From positions 1 through 64,000 of the forward strand of contig NZ_JACHBR010000004.1 of NCBI RefSeq assembly GCF_014200435.1: a DNA stretch of 64,000 nt, in the 5' to 3' direction. A program made the position numbers and the translations under genes. The notes beneath the pieces are model-generated. The model worked only from the letters and a program-made list of their open reading frames with translations. It was not told the DNA's origin and did not search any database. Shown here piece after piece: positions 24,335 to 32,944 of this stretch (the first letter of the stretch is position 1; each line of letters opens with the position of its first letter). This stretch comes from Sphaerisporangium krabiense (GTDB lineage: Bacteria > Actinomycetota > Actinomycetes > Streptosporangiales > Streptosporangiaceae).

Positions 24335-25831
24335 TCAGCGGTACTCGGCGAGCCGGGGCCTGACACCGATGAGGACCAGCAGGATCGCGGCCAGCGCCGC
24401 CGCGGGCGGCAGCCAGTTCCACCCGCCGAGCGCCCGGTCGCCGCCGGCCACGGCGTCGTCGAACGCGGTGCGGTGCAGCGTGGTCAGGCGCACCAGCGCG
24501 TCGTCGTAGGCGCCGAAGGAGGGGCCCATGACCCTGCCGACGGCCTCGCGCCGCGACCCGCCCGTGGCCAGCCGGCGGATCTGCTGGTCGTTGCGCTGGA
24601 ACGCCTGGTACAGGCGCAGCACCCGCGACACCGCCGCCTGCTGGCCGGACACCCCGCCCGCCGACGCCTCGGTGCCGTAGAACCCGAGGAAGGTCACCTT
24701 GCCGGGGTAGCCCGACACGGCCTCGTCCAGCGCGGTGTAGTACTTGTCGAGGTTGCCGCCGGGCACGTAGAGGACGCTCTGCGACTTGTCCAGGTAGACC
24801 TGCTCGTAGGTGTCGGCCCGCTGCGGGTCGAGCAGGTACCTGATCTCGTCGCCGCGCAGCGTGTTGCCGATGGCGCGGGCGCGCGACAGCGCGAGCACCG
24901 AGTTGAAGCCGTCCTCCTTGGCGGAGGTGAGGGCGTTGCCCTCGTGCTGCAGCACGAGGACGCCGGCGAGGGTGAGCGCGCCGACGACGACCGAGGCCAG
25001 CAGCAGCGGCAGGTTGAGCGTCCTGCGGAAGCCGCGGCTGAGGTAGACCTGGAGCCCGATCAGCGCCAGCAGCGCGAGCAGGCCGGTGAGCCCCACCCAC
25101 AGCCGCCCGGTCTGCACGGCCGACAGCTCGGCCAGGTAGGCGTGGCGGACGATGGTGCCGCTGTCGAGGGTGAGGTTGTAGGCCTTCGGCAGCAGGTCCA
25201 GCCGCATCAGGTCGGTGGCCTGGCGGTACACGTCCAGGACGGCCTGCGGGGGCGGCCCGGCCGCGTGGCCGGACTGCTCGTCGAGCAGCAGGGCGCGCGC
25301 GGCGAGCCGCTCGTAGCGGCCGAGCCCGTCGAGCAGGGCGCGCACGGTGTTCTGCTCGGTGGCGTCCTCGCTGGCCAGGTCCGCGGCCTGCAGGACGGCG
25401 CGGTCGGCCTGCGAGCGGCGCTCGTCGTAGCGGTCGAGCATGGCCTGGCGGCCGGCCTGCAGGCCGGTCTCCTTGCCCATGAGCAGGACGGCGGCGACCT
25501 GGGCGTCCATGTCGCTGAGCGCGAAGTACAGGTCGGCGGTGGCGACGACCTGCGGGCCCGCGGTGTGGCCGATGACGCGCAGGCCGTCCCTGGCGTGCCC
25601 GACGGCGAGGGTGACCGCGCCGAAGGCCAGCAGGACGGTGGCCACCGACAGGCCCGACAGCAGGCGGATCCACCCCGGGACGGTGCGCACGCGGGTGACG
25701 CGGCGCAGCGCCGGGGTGCCCGCGACCGCGCCGGGCGGCGGCGGCACGGCGAGGGGGCCGCCGGGCGGCGCGGTGTCGGGGTGCGCGGCGGGCGCGGGGG
25801 CGGGAGCCGCGGGGGGACCGGCGATCGTCAT
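24335..25831 (-). CDS. glnX: GlnX-like membrane sensor
   Basis: Encodes 498 residues. It has a proline/alanine-rich cytoplasmic N-terminus (about 50 residues), a first membrane helix near 57-78, a helical extracytoplasmic domain, a central pair of membrane helices near 245-300, a second extracytoplasmic helical domain, and a final C-terminal helix (PPAAALAAILLVLIGV). Four membrane helices with two four-helix-type sensor domains match GlnX of the PknG pathway, which links extracellular GlnH to the kinase. It starts 1 bp before the stop of the FHA gene and ends 13 bp before the GlnH start, so translation is probably coupled. Confidence 0.8.
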   Translation of the reverse strand: MTIAGPPAAPAPAPAAHPDTAPPGGPLAVPPPPGAVAGTPALRRVTRVRTVPGWIRLLSGLSVATVLLAFGAVTLAVGHARDGLRVIGHTAGPQVVATADLYFALSDMDAQVAAVLLMGKETGLQAGRQAMLDRYDERRSQADRAVLQAADLASEDATEQNTVRALLDGLGRYERLAARALLLDEQSGHAAGPPPQAVLDVYRQATDLMRLDLLPKAYNLTLDSGTIVRHAYLAELSAVQTGRLWVGLTGLLALLALIGLQVYLSRGFRRTLNLPLLLASVVVGALTLAGVLVLQHEGNALTSAKEDGFNSVLALSRARAIGNTLRGDEIRYLLDPQRADTYEQVYLDKSQSVLYVPGGNLDKYYTALDEAVSGYPGKVTFLGFYGTEASAGGVSGQQAAVSRVLRLYQAFQRNDQQIRRLATGGSRREAVGRVMGPSFGAYDDALVRLTTLHRTAFDDAVAGGDRALGGWNWLPPAAALAAILLVLIGVRPRLAEYR

Positions 25832-25832
25832 G

Positions 25833-26630
25833 TCAGGCCTTCCGGACGGTGATCAGGGTCCAGGCGCCGACGTGCACACGGTCGCCGTCCTCCAGCGGGA
25901 CCGGCACGTTGACCTCGATGAGCTTGCCGTTCACCAGGGTGCCGTTGGCCGAGCCCGGATCGACGACGTGCCAGCCGCCGTCGGGCTGGGCGAGCAGCAC
26001 GGCGTGCAGGTGGGAGACGCCGGGGTCCTCGGGGGGCTCGGACAGGTCGATCTCGGGGATCATGGGCCGGGAGTGGCGGCGCCTGCCGATCCGCGTCTCA
26101 GGACCGCGCAGGGGGACGCGCCGCTCGGGGCAGTACGGCGGGAACGCCACCCGGGCGGCGTCGGGGCCGCCCTGCGCGATCATGGCGTCGTAGTGCGCGC
26201 GGTCGGCGGTGATCACGGCGACCCAGCCGCCCTGCGGGGGCGGCGCGGTGGCGTAGGAGGGCGTGGGGGGCTGCCAGGGCCGCGAGGGCTGGGCGGGCTG
26301 CCAGGGCGGGGCGCCCCCGCCGACCGGCTGCGCGGGCTGCCACGACCCGGTCGCCCCCGCCGGCGGCGGTCCCGCGGGCGGCGCCGCGGGGCGCACCGCG
26401 GAGGACGGCCCGCCCCCGGACCCGCCGAGGACGAAGTCGTACCCGCAGTTCTCGCAGAACCGCCCGCCGCGCGGCGCCCCGCAGTCGGGGCAGGCGTCGC
26501 CGGGGTCGCCCGCCGCGGGGGCGGGCGTCGCCTGGGGCGCGCCGCCGGCGCCGGGGCCGGTCATGCGGGCGCCGCAGGTGTCGCAGTACTCCTCGTCGGA
26601 GCTTTCGTGCCCTTGTGGGCAGATCGCCAT
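25833..26630 (-). CDS. Double zinc-ribbon / FHA-domain protein
   Basis: Encodes 265 residues. The N-terminus has a cysteine-containing ribbon (C4, C16, C19) and a second (CPDCG ... CENCG, near 48-66). A proline-rich linker follows, then a C-terminal FHA domain with RIGRRRHSR, VSHLHAVLL and DPGSANGTLVNG. FHA domains bind phosphothreonine, so this protein may play the part of mycobacterial GarA as a PknG-regulated effector. No GarA-type N-terminal ETTS phosphorylation motif is visible. It lies between the VWA and GlnX-like genes. Confidence 0.82.
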   Translation of the reverse strand: MAICPQGHESSDEEYCDTCGARMTGPGAGGAPQATPAPAAGDPGDACPDCGAPRGGRFCENCGYDFVLGGSGGGPSSAVRPAAPPAGPPPAGATGSWQPAQPVGGGAPPWQPAQPSRPWQPPTPSYATAPPPQGGWVAVITADRAHYDAMIAQGGPDAARVAFPPYCPERRVPLRGPETRIGRRRHSRPMIPEIDLSEPPEDPGVSHLHAVLLAQPDGGWHVVDPGSANGTLVNGKLIEVNVPVPLEDGDRVHVGAWTLITVRKA

Positions 26631-26633
26631 CGC

Positions 26634-27923
26634 TCAGCTCTCCGGGTCCTTGCGCATGCGGACGGTGCGGACGGAGCGGGTGTCGAGCGCGATCTCGTCC
26701 GCCTTGTCGACGACGCGCTTGAGGCGTGCGGTGCCCGTCGCGGGGTCGACGTCGATGACCTTGTCGAGCAGCTTGGCGGTCTCGTCGTTGCCGGCGCGCT
26801 CGGCCAGGCCGCGCGCCTTGCCGAGCCGGGCCGTCGCGGTCTCCACGTCGCCGTCGTTGCGGGCCTGCAGGCCCTCCTGGATGAGGGAGGCGAGCTCCTG
26901 CTGGCCGGTGTAGTGGGCGACCCGGGGGTTGATCCGCGTGGACTGCACCGGGTCGTCGCTCCACTGGGCGAGGATGTTGCCGCCGGCCAGGACCTCGCCG
27001 GTGGCGGGCTGGACCAGCTTGACCAGCGCCGCGCGCATCTCCTGGCCGACGTTGCCGGACGGCACGCTGACGCTGATGTGGTACTCGCGGGTCTCGCCGC
27101 CCCACGCGCCGGTGGGGTAGTCGCCGGTGAGCGCGTCCACGTCGGTGCGGCGGCCGGTCAGGTCCTCCAGGGCCGGCGAGACCTGCTTGACGAAGTTGAG
27201 CGTGGCCGCGCGGGGCACCCACACGCGCAGGGCGATGTCGGCGACGGTCTTGCCCATGGCGGCCTCGGTCATGGCCCGGAAGTCCGCCTCGAGCTCCTCG
27301 GGCCTGCGGACGTCCATGACGCTGCCGAGCAGGGTGGAGGCGATCCTGCGGACCTCGGCGACGACCCAGTCGGTGCCGACGCCGCGGCAGTCGCAGACGA
27401 ACTTGCCCGCGGCGTAGGCGAGGTTGGCGTCGAACTCGGGCGCGGGCTCGTGCTCGTTCTTGCCGTCGGTGAGCAGGATGGCGTGCCGGATGGCATTGGG
27501 CTGGATGGCCTGGTGCGCGCTGAACAGGTCGGCGGCGCGGCGCAGCCAGCGGCCCATGGCGGTGCCGCCCTCGGCGCGCAGGCGGGCGATGGCGTCCTTG
27601 GCGGCGCGCCTGCTGCCGGCGTCGGCGGGGACGAGCCGCCCGTCGCCGGGGAAGATCACCTCGGCCTGGTGGTCGCCCGAGATGACCGCGAAGTGGACGC
27701 CGTCGCGCAGGGTGTCGACGGCGGCCTGCGCGGCCTTGCGGGCGTCGGCGATCTTGCCGTAGGACATGGAGCCCGACGTGTCGATGATGATGACCTCGGC
27801 CGCCTCGGCGGCGGGGCCGGTCTGCACCGGACCGCTCGCCTCGACCGTGACGATGCCGTGGACCTCCTGGCTCCCCGCGGGCAGGTACTTGTTCTGGTCC
27901 ACGCGGATGGTGAAGTCAGTCAC
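26634..27923 (-). CDS. VWA-domain protein
   Basis: Encodes 429 residues from a GTG at 27923, which overlaps the phosphatase stop by 8 bp. The von Willebrand A domain has an intact metal-ion-dependent adhesion site: VIIIDTSGSMSYG (DxSxS), a threonine in GGTAMGRW, and LLTDGKNE. The C-terminal 200 residues are a mixed fold with NDGDVETATARLGKARGLAERAGN, suggesting one TPR-like hairpin. There is no signal peptide, so it is cytosolic. VWA proteins of this type act as protein-protein switches. The partners are probably PknG, PP2C or FHA proteins of the same operon. Confidence 0.85.
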   Translation of the reverse strand: MTDFTIRVDQNKYLPAGSQEVHGIVTVEASGPVQTGPAAEAAEVIIIDTSGSMSYGKIADARKAAQAAVDTLRDGVHFAVISGDHQAEVIFPGDGRLVPADAGSRRAAKDAIARLRAEGGTAMGRWLRRAADLFSAHQAIQPNAIRHAILLTDGKNEHEPAPEFDANLAYAAGKFVCDCRGVGTDWVVAEVRRIASTLLGSVMDVRRPEELEADFRAMTEAAMGKTVADIALRVWVPRAATLNFVKQVSPALEDLTGRRTDVDALTGDYPTGAWGGETREYHISVSVPSGNVGQEMRAALVKLVQPATGEVLAGGNILAQWSDDPVQSTRINPRVAHYTGQQELASLIQEGLQARNDGDVETATARLGKARGLAERAGNDETAKLLDKVIDVDPATGTARLKRVVDKADEIALDTRSVRTVRMRKDPES

Positions 27924-28866
27924 TTCTCTCCTTCGGGAATGCCACCGTGGTCTGCGTCCGGTCCCCCTGGCCGAACGGGATGACGGCCACGGTGATGTTG
28001 TCGTGTCCCCCCGCCTCGATGGCCATGCGGACGAGCCGCCGGGCCGCCGTGAGGGGGGTCTCGGCGAGGGCCGTGGCGGCGAGCGCCTCCGGCTCGGGGT
28101 AGTAGTTCCACAGCCCGTCGCTGCACAGCAGCACCGCGCCGGGGCCGTCGGTGGTGAAGGTGCGCACGCGGGGCACGACCTCGCCGGCGTCGGCGCCGAG
28201 CCACGCGGTGAGCATGTGCGTGCCGGGGGTCGCGTCGTCCTCGGTGAGCAGGGCGGACTGCGCGCCGAGCCAGTAGGCGCGGCTGTCGCCGACCCAGCCC
28301 ACCGTGACGTGCCGCCCGGCGACGACGGCGGAGACGTAGGTGCAGGCCGGGGAGTCCTCGCCGGGGCGCGCGGCGGAGGCGACGGCGTCGGCGGCCAGCC
28401 GCACGCCCTCGCGGGTGGCGGCCTCGGGGTCGTCGCCGTCGGCGAGCCGCTTGACGATGGCCGCCGCGGCGACGTCGGCCGCCGCCTGGGACGCCTCCTC
28501 GGGGCGGGGCGAGCTGGACACGCCGTCGCACACGACCGCGACGACCGCACCCTGCCCCGCCGGCGACCCCGCCCACGACTCCGTGGGCGATCCCACCGAC
28601 AGCAGGGCCATGGCGTCCTCGTTGCGGCTGTGGCGCAGGCCGCGGTCGCTGACGGCGGCCGCGCCCGCGGCCTCGGTCTCGACGTGGTCGCGGCCGGAGG
28701 GCTGGAGCATGCCGCAGTTCTCGCAGTAGCCGTCGGCGCCCACGGCCGCGGCGCCGCAGGCCGTGCAGGGGGCCGGAGGCACGCTGTGCAGGTCGTGGCC
28801 GCAGTTCTCGCAGAACGCCTCGCCCGCCAGGACTCCGGTGCCGCACACCGGGCAGGCGCCGCTCAC
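27916..28866 (-). CDS. Zinc-ribbon PP2C-type protein phosphatase
   Basis: Encodes 316 residues. The GTG at 28866 overlaps the pknG stop. Two zinc ribbons occupy the first 55 residues (cysteines at 6, 9, 20, 23 and at 35, 38, 49, 52). A full PP2C domain follows: SDRGLRHSRNED, VVCDGVSSS, GWVGDSRAYWL, LLCSDGLWNY and GGHDNITVAVI supply the metal-binding aspartates. It would dephosphorylate Ser/Thr residues and probably opposes PknG, whose gene is directly upstream. The ribbon type is shared with PknG and the FHA protein, suggesting a common docking or redox role. Confidence 0.9.
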   Translation of the reverse strand: MSGACPVCGTGVLAGEAFCENCGHDLHSVPPAPCTACGAAAVGADGYCENCGMLQPSGRDHVETEAAGAAAVSDRGLRHSRNEDAMALLSVGSPTESWAGSPAGQGAVVAVVCDGVSSSPRPEEASQAAADVAAAAIVKRLADGDDPEAATREGVRLAADAVASAARPGEDSPACTYVSAVVAGRHVTVGWVGDSRAYWLGAQSALLTEDDATPGTHMLTAWLGADAGEVVPRVRTFTTDGPGAVLLCSDGLWNYYPEPEALAATALAETPLTAARRLVRMAIEAGGHDNITVAVIPFGQGDRTQTTVAFPKERSD

Positions 28867-31310
28867 CACAGCGTCCTCGGCCGCACGGCGTTGGCCCGCC
28901 CGATGAGGGCGTGGCGGTCCTCGGTGGTGCCGGCCGCCCTGGCCAGCGCGCGGTACACGCGTTCCAGCTCGCCGCGCAGGCCGCGCTCGTTCAGCGGCGT
29001 GCCGAGCACGCTGCCCCCGCTCGCGGCGGACTGGCCGGTGACCAGGCGGGCCAGCGCGCTCTCCAGCACCTCGGAGGCGAGGCCGTCGCGGTCGCGCGAG
29101 TCGAGCTTGAGCACCCGCAGCCGCTCCCCCGCCGCCACCAGCTCGGCCTCGGCGGGCGCCTGGCCGCGCACGGTGACGGCCACGGCGGCGACCTGGGCGG
29201 CGGTGCGGTGGATGGAGGTGGGCGGCACCTCGTCGAGCGCGCGGGTGGCCCCGGCGCGGTCGTCGTGGGCCAGGGCGATGCGCGCCAGGCCGAAGCAGGC
29301 GCTGACAAAGGAGCGGTCGGTGCGCCAGATGGCGGCGTGGTGCCGGGCGGCGTCGCCGCCCGCGCCGGCGGCCTCCAGCGCGAAGGCCAGGGCCAGCCGG
29401 GGCGCCGCCTCGCCGGGGAACCAGGAGTAGAGGCCGTCGAAGAACCGGGCGGCCATGCCGGCGTCCCCGGCGGCGAGCTCGGCGACGCCCCGGTACCACC
29501 ACAGGCGCCAGTCGCCGGGCAGGTCCTTGGCCGCGCTCTCGTACAGGCTGTCGGGGACCTCGCGGCCGAGCTCGCTCATGACGCGGATCCGCGCGAGCTT
29601 GGTCTCGGGGGTGGGGGGCGCGGACTCCAGGACGGCGATGAGCTCGTCAGGGCTGCCGGAGGTGAGGCCGGCGAGGAACCCGGCGGCGGGGTCGGCCGGG
29701 TCCACCAGGGGGACGGGCAGGGAGGAGGCGGCGTCCAGCCGGTCGAGCGGGCCGAAGACGCGGCCGGTGGTGGCGGCGGCCAGTTCGGTGCCGACGGCGC
29801 CGCGCTCGGGGCCGAAGACGCCGGACTGCGCGGGGTGCGGCCTGCCCTCCTCCTCGGCCCTGGTCTCGCGGAGCACGCCGACGAGCTGCTCGCTCATCTC
29901 GGCGGCGCTCTCGAACCTGCGGGCGGGGTCGGGGTCGGTGGCGCGGCGCAGCAGGCGCATGAACGACTCGCGGCCGGGCCCCATGTCGGGCAGGGGGGTG
30001 GCCGCGCCGCCGCTGGCCGGGCTGAACGGGTGGCTCAGCACGGCGAGGGTGCGGCCGACGGTGTAGATGTCGGAGGCGATCGAGGGGCCGGTGGAGGCGA
30101 TCTCGGGGGCCTGGTAGCCGATGGTGCCGTAGATGGCGCTGTCGGCGTCGTCAAGGCGGCGGACGGCGCCGAGGTCGATGAGCTTGAGCTGCTCCTCGAC
30201 CTGGATGACGTTGGCGGGCTTGAGGTCGCAGTAGAGCATGCCCCGGTCGTGCAGGTAGCCGAACGCGCGCAGGATCTCCAGGCCGTAGGCGATGACCTGC
30301 GACAGCGGCAGGGCCGCGGCGTTGCCGCTGTCCCTGAGCCGCTTGCGCAGCAGGTCCTGCAAAGACTCGCCGCCGACGTACTCCATGACGATGTAGCCGA
30401 CCAGCGTGCCGGTGCCGGGGTCGGGGTGGCTCACGAAGTTGAAGATCTTGACGATGTTCGGGTGGTCCATCGCGGTCAGGTAGCGCCGCTCGGCCTCGGC
30501 GGCGGCCAGGGCCTCCAGGTCGCCGGTGTCGAGCAGGCCCTTCATGACCACCCAGCGGCCGTCGAGGTTGCGGTCGGCTGCCAGGTAGATCCAGCCGAGG
30601 CCGCCGTGGGCCAGGCAGCCCTTCACCTCGTACTGCCCGGCCACCAGGTCGCCGTCGCGCAGCTTGGGGGTGAAGGAGAAGCGCTGGCCGCAGTGCGGGC
30701 AGTACCCCTCGGGGCGGCCCGGGCGGCCGTCGCGCCGGCGGCCTACGGGCTTGCCGCAGTCGGGGTTGCCGCAGAAGCGGCGGTCCTCGGGCACCACCGG
30801 GTCGGCGAGGACGACGGCGGAGGGGTCGCGGTAGGGGACGGGGGGCACCTCGACCAGGCCCATGCCGAGCATGCCGCGGCGGGACCTGGTGCTGCCGCGC
30901 CGGGAGCCGCGCGTGCTCGGGGCGGTGCCGGCCGCGCCGGTGGCGAGGGACCCGCCGATGGAGGGCATGGTCAGCGGGGCGGACGGCGGCGCCGCGCCGG
31001 AGGGGGCGGCGGACGCGGACGGCCAGGCGACCCCCGGGGCGCCGGGCGCGGGCGCCGAGGGCCAGGCGACGCCCGGCGAGGGCGCCGCGGGATAGGCCGC
31101 GCCGGGCGCGGGCGGGAAGCCGGTGCCGGGCACAGGGCCGGGCGTGGGGCCGGGCGGCCAGACGCCCGCGGACGGCGGCCCGCCGGAGGACCCGGGCGGG
31201 GCGCCCGATCGGGACGCGGGCGCCGGTTCGGGGGCGGGGGCCATGCCACAGGTGTCGCAGTAGCCGTCCACCACCGTCCCGGCGCACCCGGGCTGCGTGC
31301 ATTTCGTCAT
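28863..31310 (-). CDS. pknG: Serine/threonine protein kinase PknG
   Basis: Encodes 815 residues. A short zinc ribbon (cysteines at 4, 9, 18, 21) precedes a Pro/Ala/Gly linker and a rubredoxin-like pair (CGNPDCGK ... YCPHCGQRF). The kinase domain follows: AHGGLGWIYLAADRNLDGRWVVMKG with the catalytic lysine, YCDLKPANV, and a DLG metal motif in KLIDLGAVRRL. The C-terminal 300 residues are TPR-like. This rubredoxin-kinase-TPR order is diagnostic for PknG, which in mycobacteria controls 2-oxoglutarate metabolism in response to amino acids sensed by GlnH/GlnX. The extra N-terminal ribbon and long linker make it larger than the mycobacterial protein (about 750 residues). Confidence 0.93.
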   Translation of the reverse strand: MTKCTQPGCAGTVVDGYCDTCGMAPAPEPAPASRSGAPPGSSGGPPSAGVWPPGPTPGPVPGTGFPPAPGAAYPAAPSPGVAWPSAPAPGAPGVAWPSASAAPSGAAPPSAPLTMPSIGGSLATGAAGTAPSTRGSRRGSTRSRRGMLGMGLVEVPPVPYRDPSAVVLADPVVPEDRRFCGNPDCGKPVGRRRDGRPGRPEGYCPHCGQRFSFTPKLRDGDLVAGQYEVKGCLAHGGLGWIYLAADRNLDGRWVVMKGLLDTGDLEALAAAEAERRYLTAMDHPNIVKIFNFVSHPDPGTGTLVGYIVMEYVGGESLQDLLRKRLRDSGNAAALPLSQVIAYGLEILRAFGYLHDRGMLYCDLKPANVIQVEEQLKLIDLGAVRRLDDADSAIYGTIGYQAPEIASTGPSIASDIYTVGRTLAVLSHPFSPASGGAATPLPDMGPGRESFMRLLRRATDPDPARRFESAAEMSEQLVGVLRETRAEEEGRPHPAQSGVFGPERGAVGTELAAATTGRVFGPLDRLDAASSLPVPLVDPADPAAGFLAGLTSGSPDELIAVLESAPPTPETKLARIRVMSELGREVPDSLYESAAKDLPGDWRLWWYRGVAELAAGDAGMAARFFDGLYSWFPGEAAPRLALAFALEAAGAGGDAARHHAAIWRTDRSFVSACFGLARIALAHDDRAGATRALDEVPPTSIHRTAAQVAAVAVTVRGQAPAEAELVAAGERLRVLKLDSRDRDGLASEVLESALARLVTGQSAASGGSVLGTPLNERGLRGELERVYRALARAAGTTEDRHALIGRANAVRPRTLW

Positions 31311-32488
31311 CCGGCCGCTCCGATCCGCGTGATGGCCCGCTGGTATTCGGCGACCGCGACGGTGGCCCGCCGCAGGTCGCACGGCGCGCTCCAGAGCACG
31401 TCGCGCGCCGCGCCGTAAAGTTCGGTGAGGGTGACGTCCTCGGCGTGCCCGAGGCGCACGGCCTTGGCCTGGTAGGCCGACAGCCGCCCGCGCAGCTCGT
31501 CGCGGCGGCCGATGAGCCCGGCGATGGACTCGGTGACGCTCTCGGTCCGGGCGAGGGCCTCGTCGGTGGCGCGCTCCATGGCGGTGAGGCGCTCGGCCAG
31601 CTCCAGCCAGCGTCCGGTGAGCGTGCGCAGGGCGCCGAGGCGGTCGCGCAGGGCGGGGGCCTGGTCGGGCATCGCGGGCAGCGCCGGGGCGGCGATCTTG
31701 ACGAGCACCAGGTCGCGGACGCGCAGCGCCTCGCGCTCGGCCTCGGCGACGCGGGCGATGCGCTCCTCCAGGCGGCGGGCGCGCTCGGCGAACTCCTCGC
31801 GCGCGAGGACGGCGCGTTCGAGGGCGGCCTTGCGCGCGGCGCAGGCGGAGGCCAGGGCGTCCAGCTCGTCGCCGCGGCCCGCGCACCCCAGGGGGTCGGT
31901 GGTGACCGAGGCCCGCAGGGCGGCGGCCCGGTCGTCGAGCTCGTCCAGGTCGGGGTCCTGGACGCCGAGGTCGCGCGCGAGCCCGCGTGCGGCGGCGCGC
32001 GCGGCGTCGGCCTCGTCCAGCCGGGGCAGCAGCGCGGCCCAGGCGGCGTCCACGTCGGCGACGGTCCCGGCGACCTCGCGGTAGGCGGCGTCCATGCGGG
32101 CCAGCAGGACGTCCAGCGTGACGCGCTCGCCGGCGGCCTGGAGCAGGGAGCGCTTCTCGACGGGGACGTCGCCGGGCTCCAGCGCGACGGACGGGCCGGT
32201 GAGCAGGGCGGTGAGCGCGGCGAGGTCGGGCCGTGCGGCGGACCTGAGCTCCTGGGCCCGGTCGAGGGCGCGGCGGTAGGCGTCGAACAGCCACCACAGC
32301 GTGACGTAGCGGGCCTGGGCGGCCTGCCAGCGGCGGCCGGTCTCGCCGGTGGGGGTCATGCCGGTGAGCAGGCGGTGGCCGGGGTGGTCGTCCAGGTCGA
32401 GCAGGTCGCCCGCGACGCGGTCGCGCTCTTCGGCACGGCGGCGCAGGACGTCGTCGACCTCGGCGAGGCCCATCGCTGGGCCGGGCAT
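31307..32488 (-). CDS. Coiled-coil protein of unknown function, first gene of the pknG operon
   Basis: Encodes 393 residues. The ATG at 32488 is preceded by GGCAGGGAG; a TTG at 32494 is possible. It is almost wholly helical and charged, with heptad-rich stretches such as REEFAERARRLEERIARVAEAEREALRV near residues 230-260. No signal peptide, membrane segment or known motif was recognised. Its stop overlaps the pknG start (ATGA), so it is translationally coupled to the kinase and could be a scaffold or substrate. Its presence upstream of PknG is not part of the mycobacterial operon. Confidence 0.75.
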   Translation of the reverse strand: MPGPAMGLAEVDDVLRRRAEERDRVAGDLLDLDDHPGHRLLTGMTPTGETGRRWQAAQARYVTLWWLFDAYRRALDRAQELRSAARPDLAALTALLTGPSVALEPGDVPVEKRSLLQAAGERVTLDVLLARMDAAYREVAGTVADVDAAWAALLPRLDEADAARAAARGLARDLGVQDPDLDELDDRAAALRASVTTDPLGCAGRGDELDALASACAARKAALERAVLAREEFAERARRLEERIARVAEAEREALRVRDLVLVKIAAPALPAMPDQAPALRDRLGALRTLTGRWLELAERLTAMERATDEALARTESVTESIAGLIGRRDELRGRLSAYQAKAVRLGHAEDVTLTELYGAARDVLWSAPCDLRRATVAVAEYQRAITRIGAAG

Positions 32489-32675
32489 GACCAACTCTCC
32501 CTGCCTCCCCCCGGTGCGGGACGACCACCGACTACATACACATTCTTTACCTAAACCCGGGGAACGCGTGCCGCGCTCCCCCGCCGGCGAGCCAGGATTC
32601 GATCACATACCGGTTACGCGCCCATCACGGGAGGGACGACGGCGGGCGTCCGTCAGGGGAGGCGGGCGCGGGGCG

Positions 32676-32888
32676 TCAGTGGCCGACCAGCCAGTTCCAG
32701 ACGTGCCTGACCACGTCGAACCCGGCCTCGGCCGCCCGGCCGAGCACGCGGGTCACGGCCCGGCCCGCCAGGTGCTCGATGGCCGTCTCGTCGCGGTTCT
32801 GCACCGCGTCGTCCAGCCGCGCGACGTACTCGGCGTCCCGCCTGCGCCCGGCCTCCACGGCGCGGGATATGTCGTCGTCCTCGATCAT
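32676..32888 (-). CDS. Small acidic protein, GTPase companion
   Basis: Encodes 70 residues. The ATG at 32888 follows GAGGAAAG. The sequence starts MIEDDDISRAVEAGRRRDAE and ends FDVVRHVWNWLVGH, an amphipathic helix rich in aromatic residues. It lies 56 bp after the GTPase stop on the same strand and is probably cotranscribed. No family was recognised. It may be a regulator or membrane-associating partner of the GTPase. Confidence 0.6.
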   Translation of the reverse strand: MIEDDDISRAVEAGRRRDAEYVARLDDAVQNRDETAIEHLAGRAVTRVLGRAAEAGFDVVRHVWNWLVGH

Positions 32889-32944
32889 GTCGCTTTCCTC
32901 GTGTCCTGCGGTGGCGCGGGCCGTGGCGGCGTCCGGGGCGGCGG

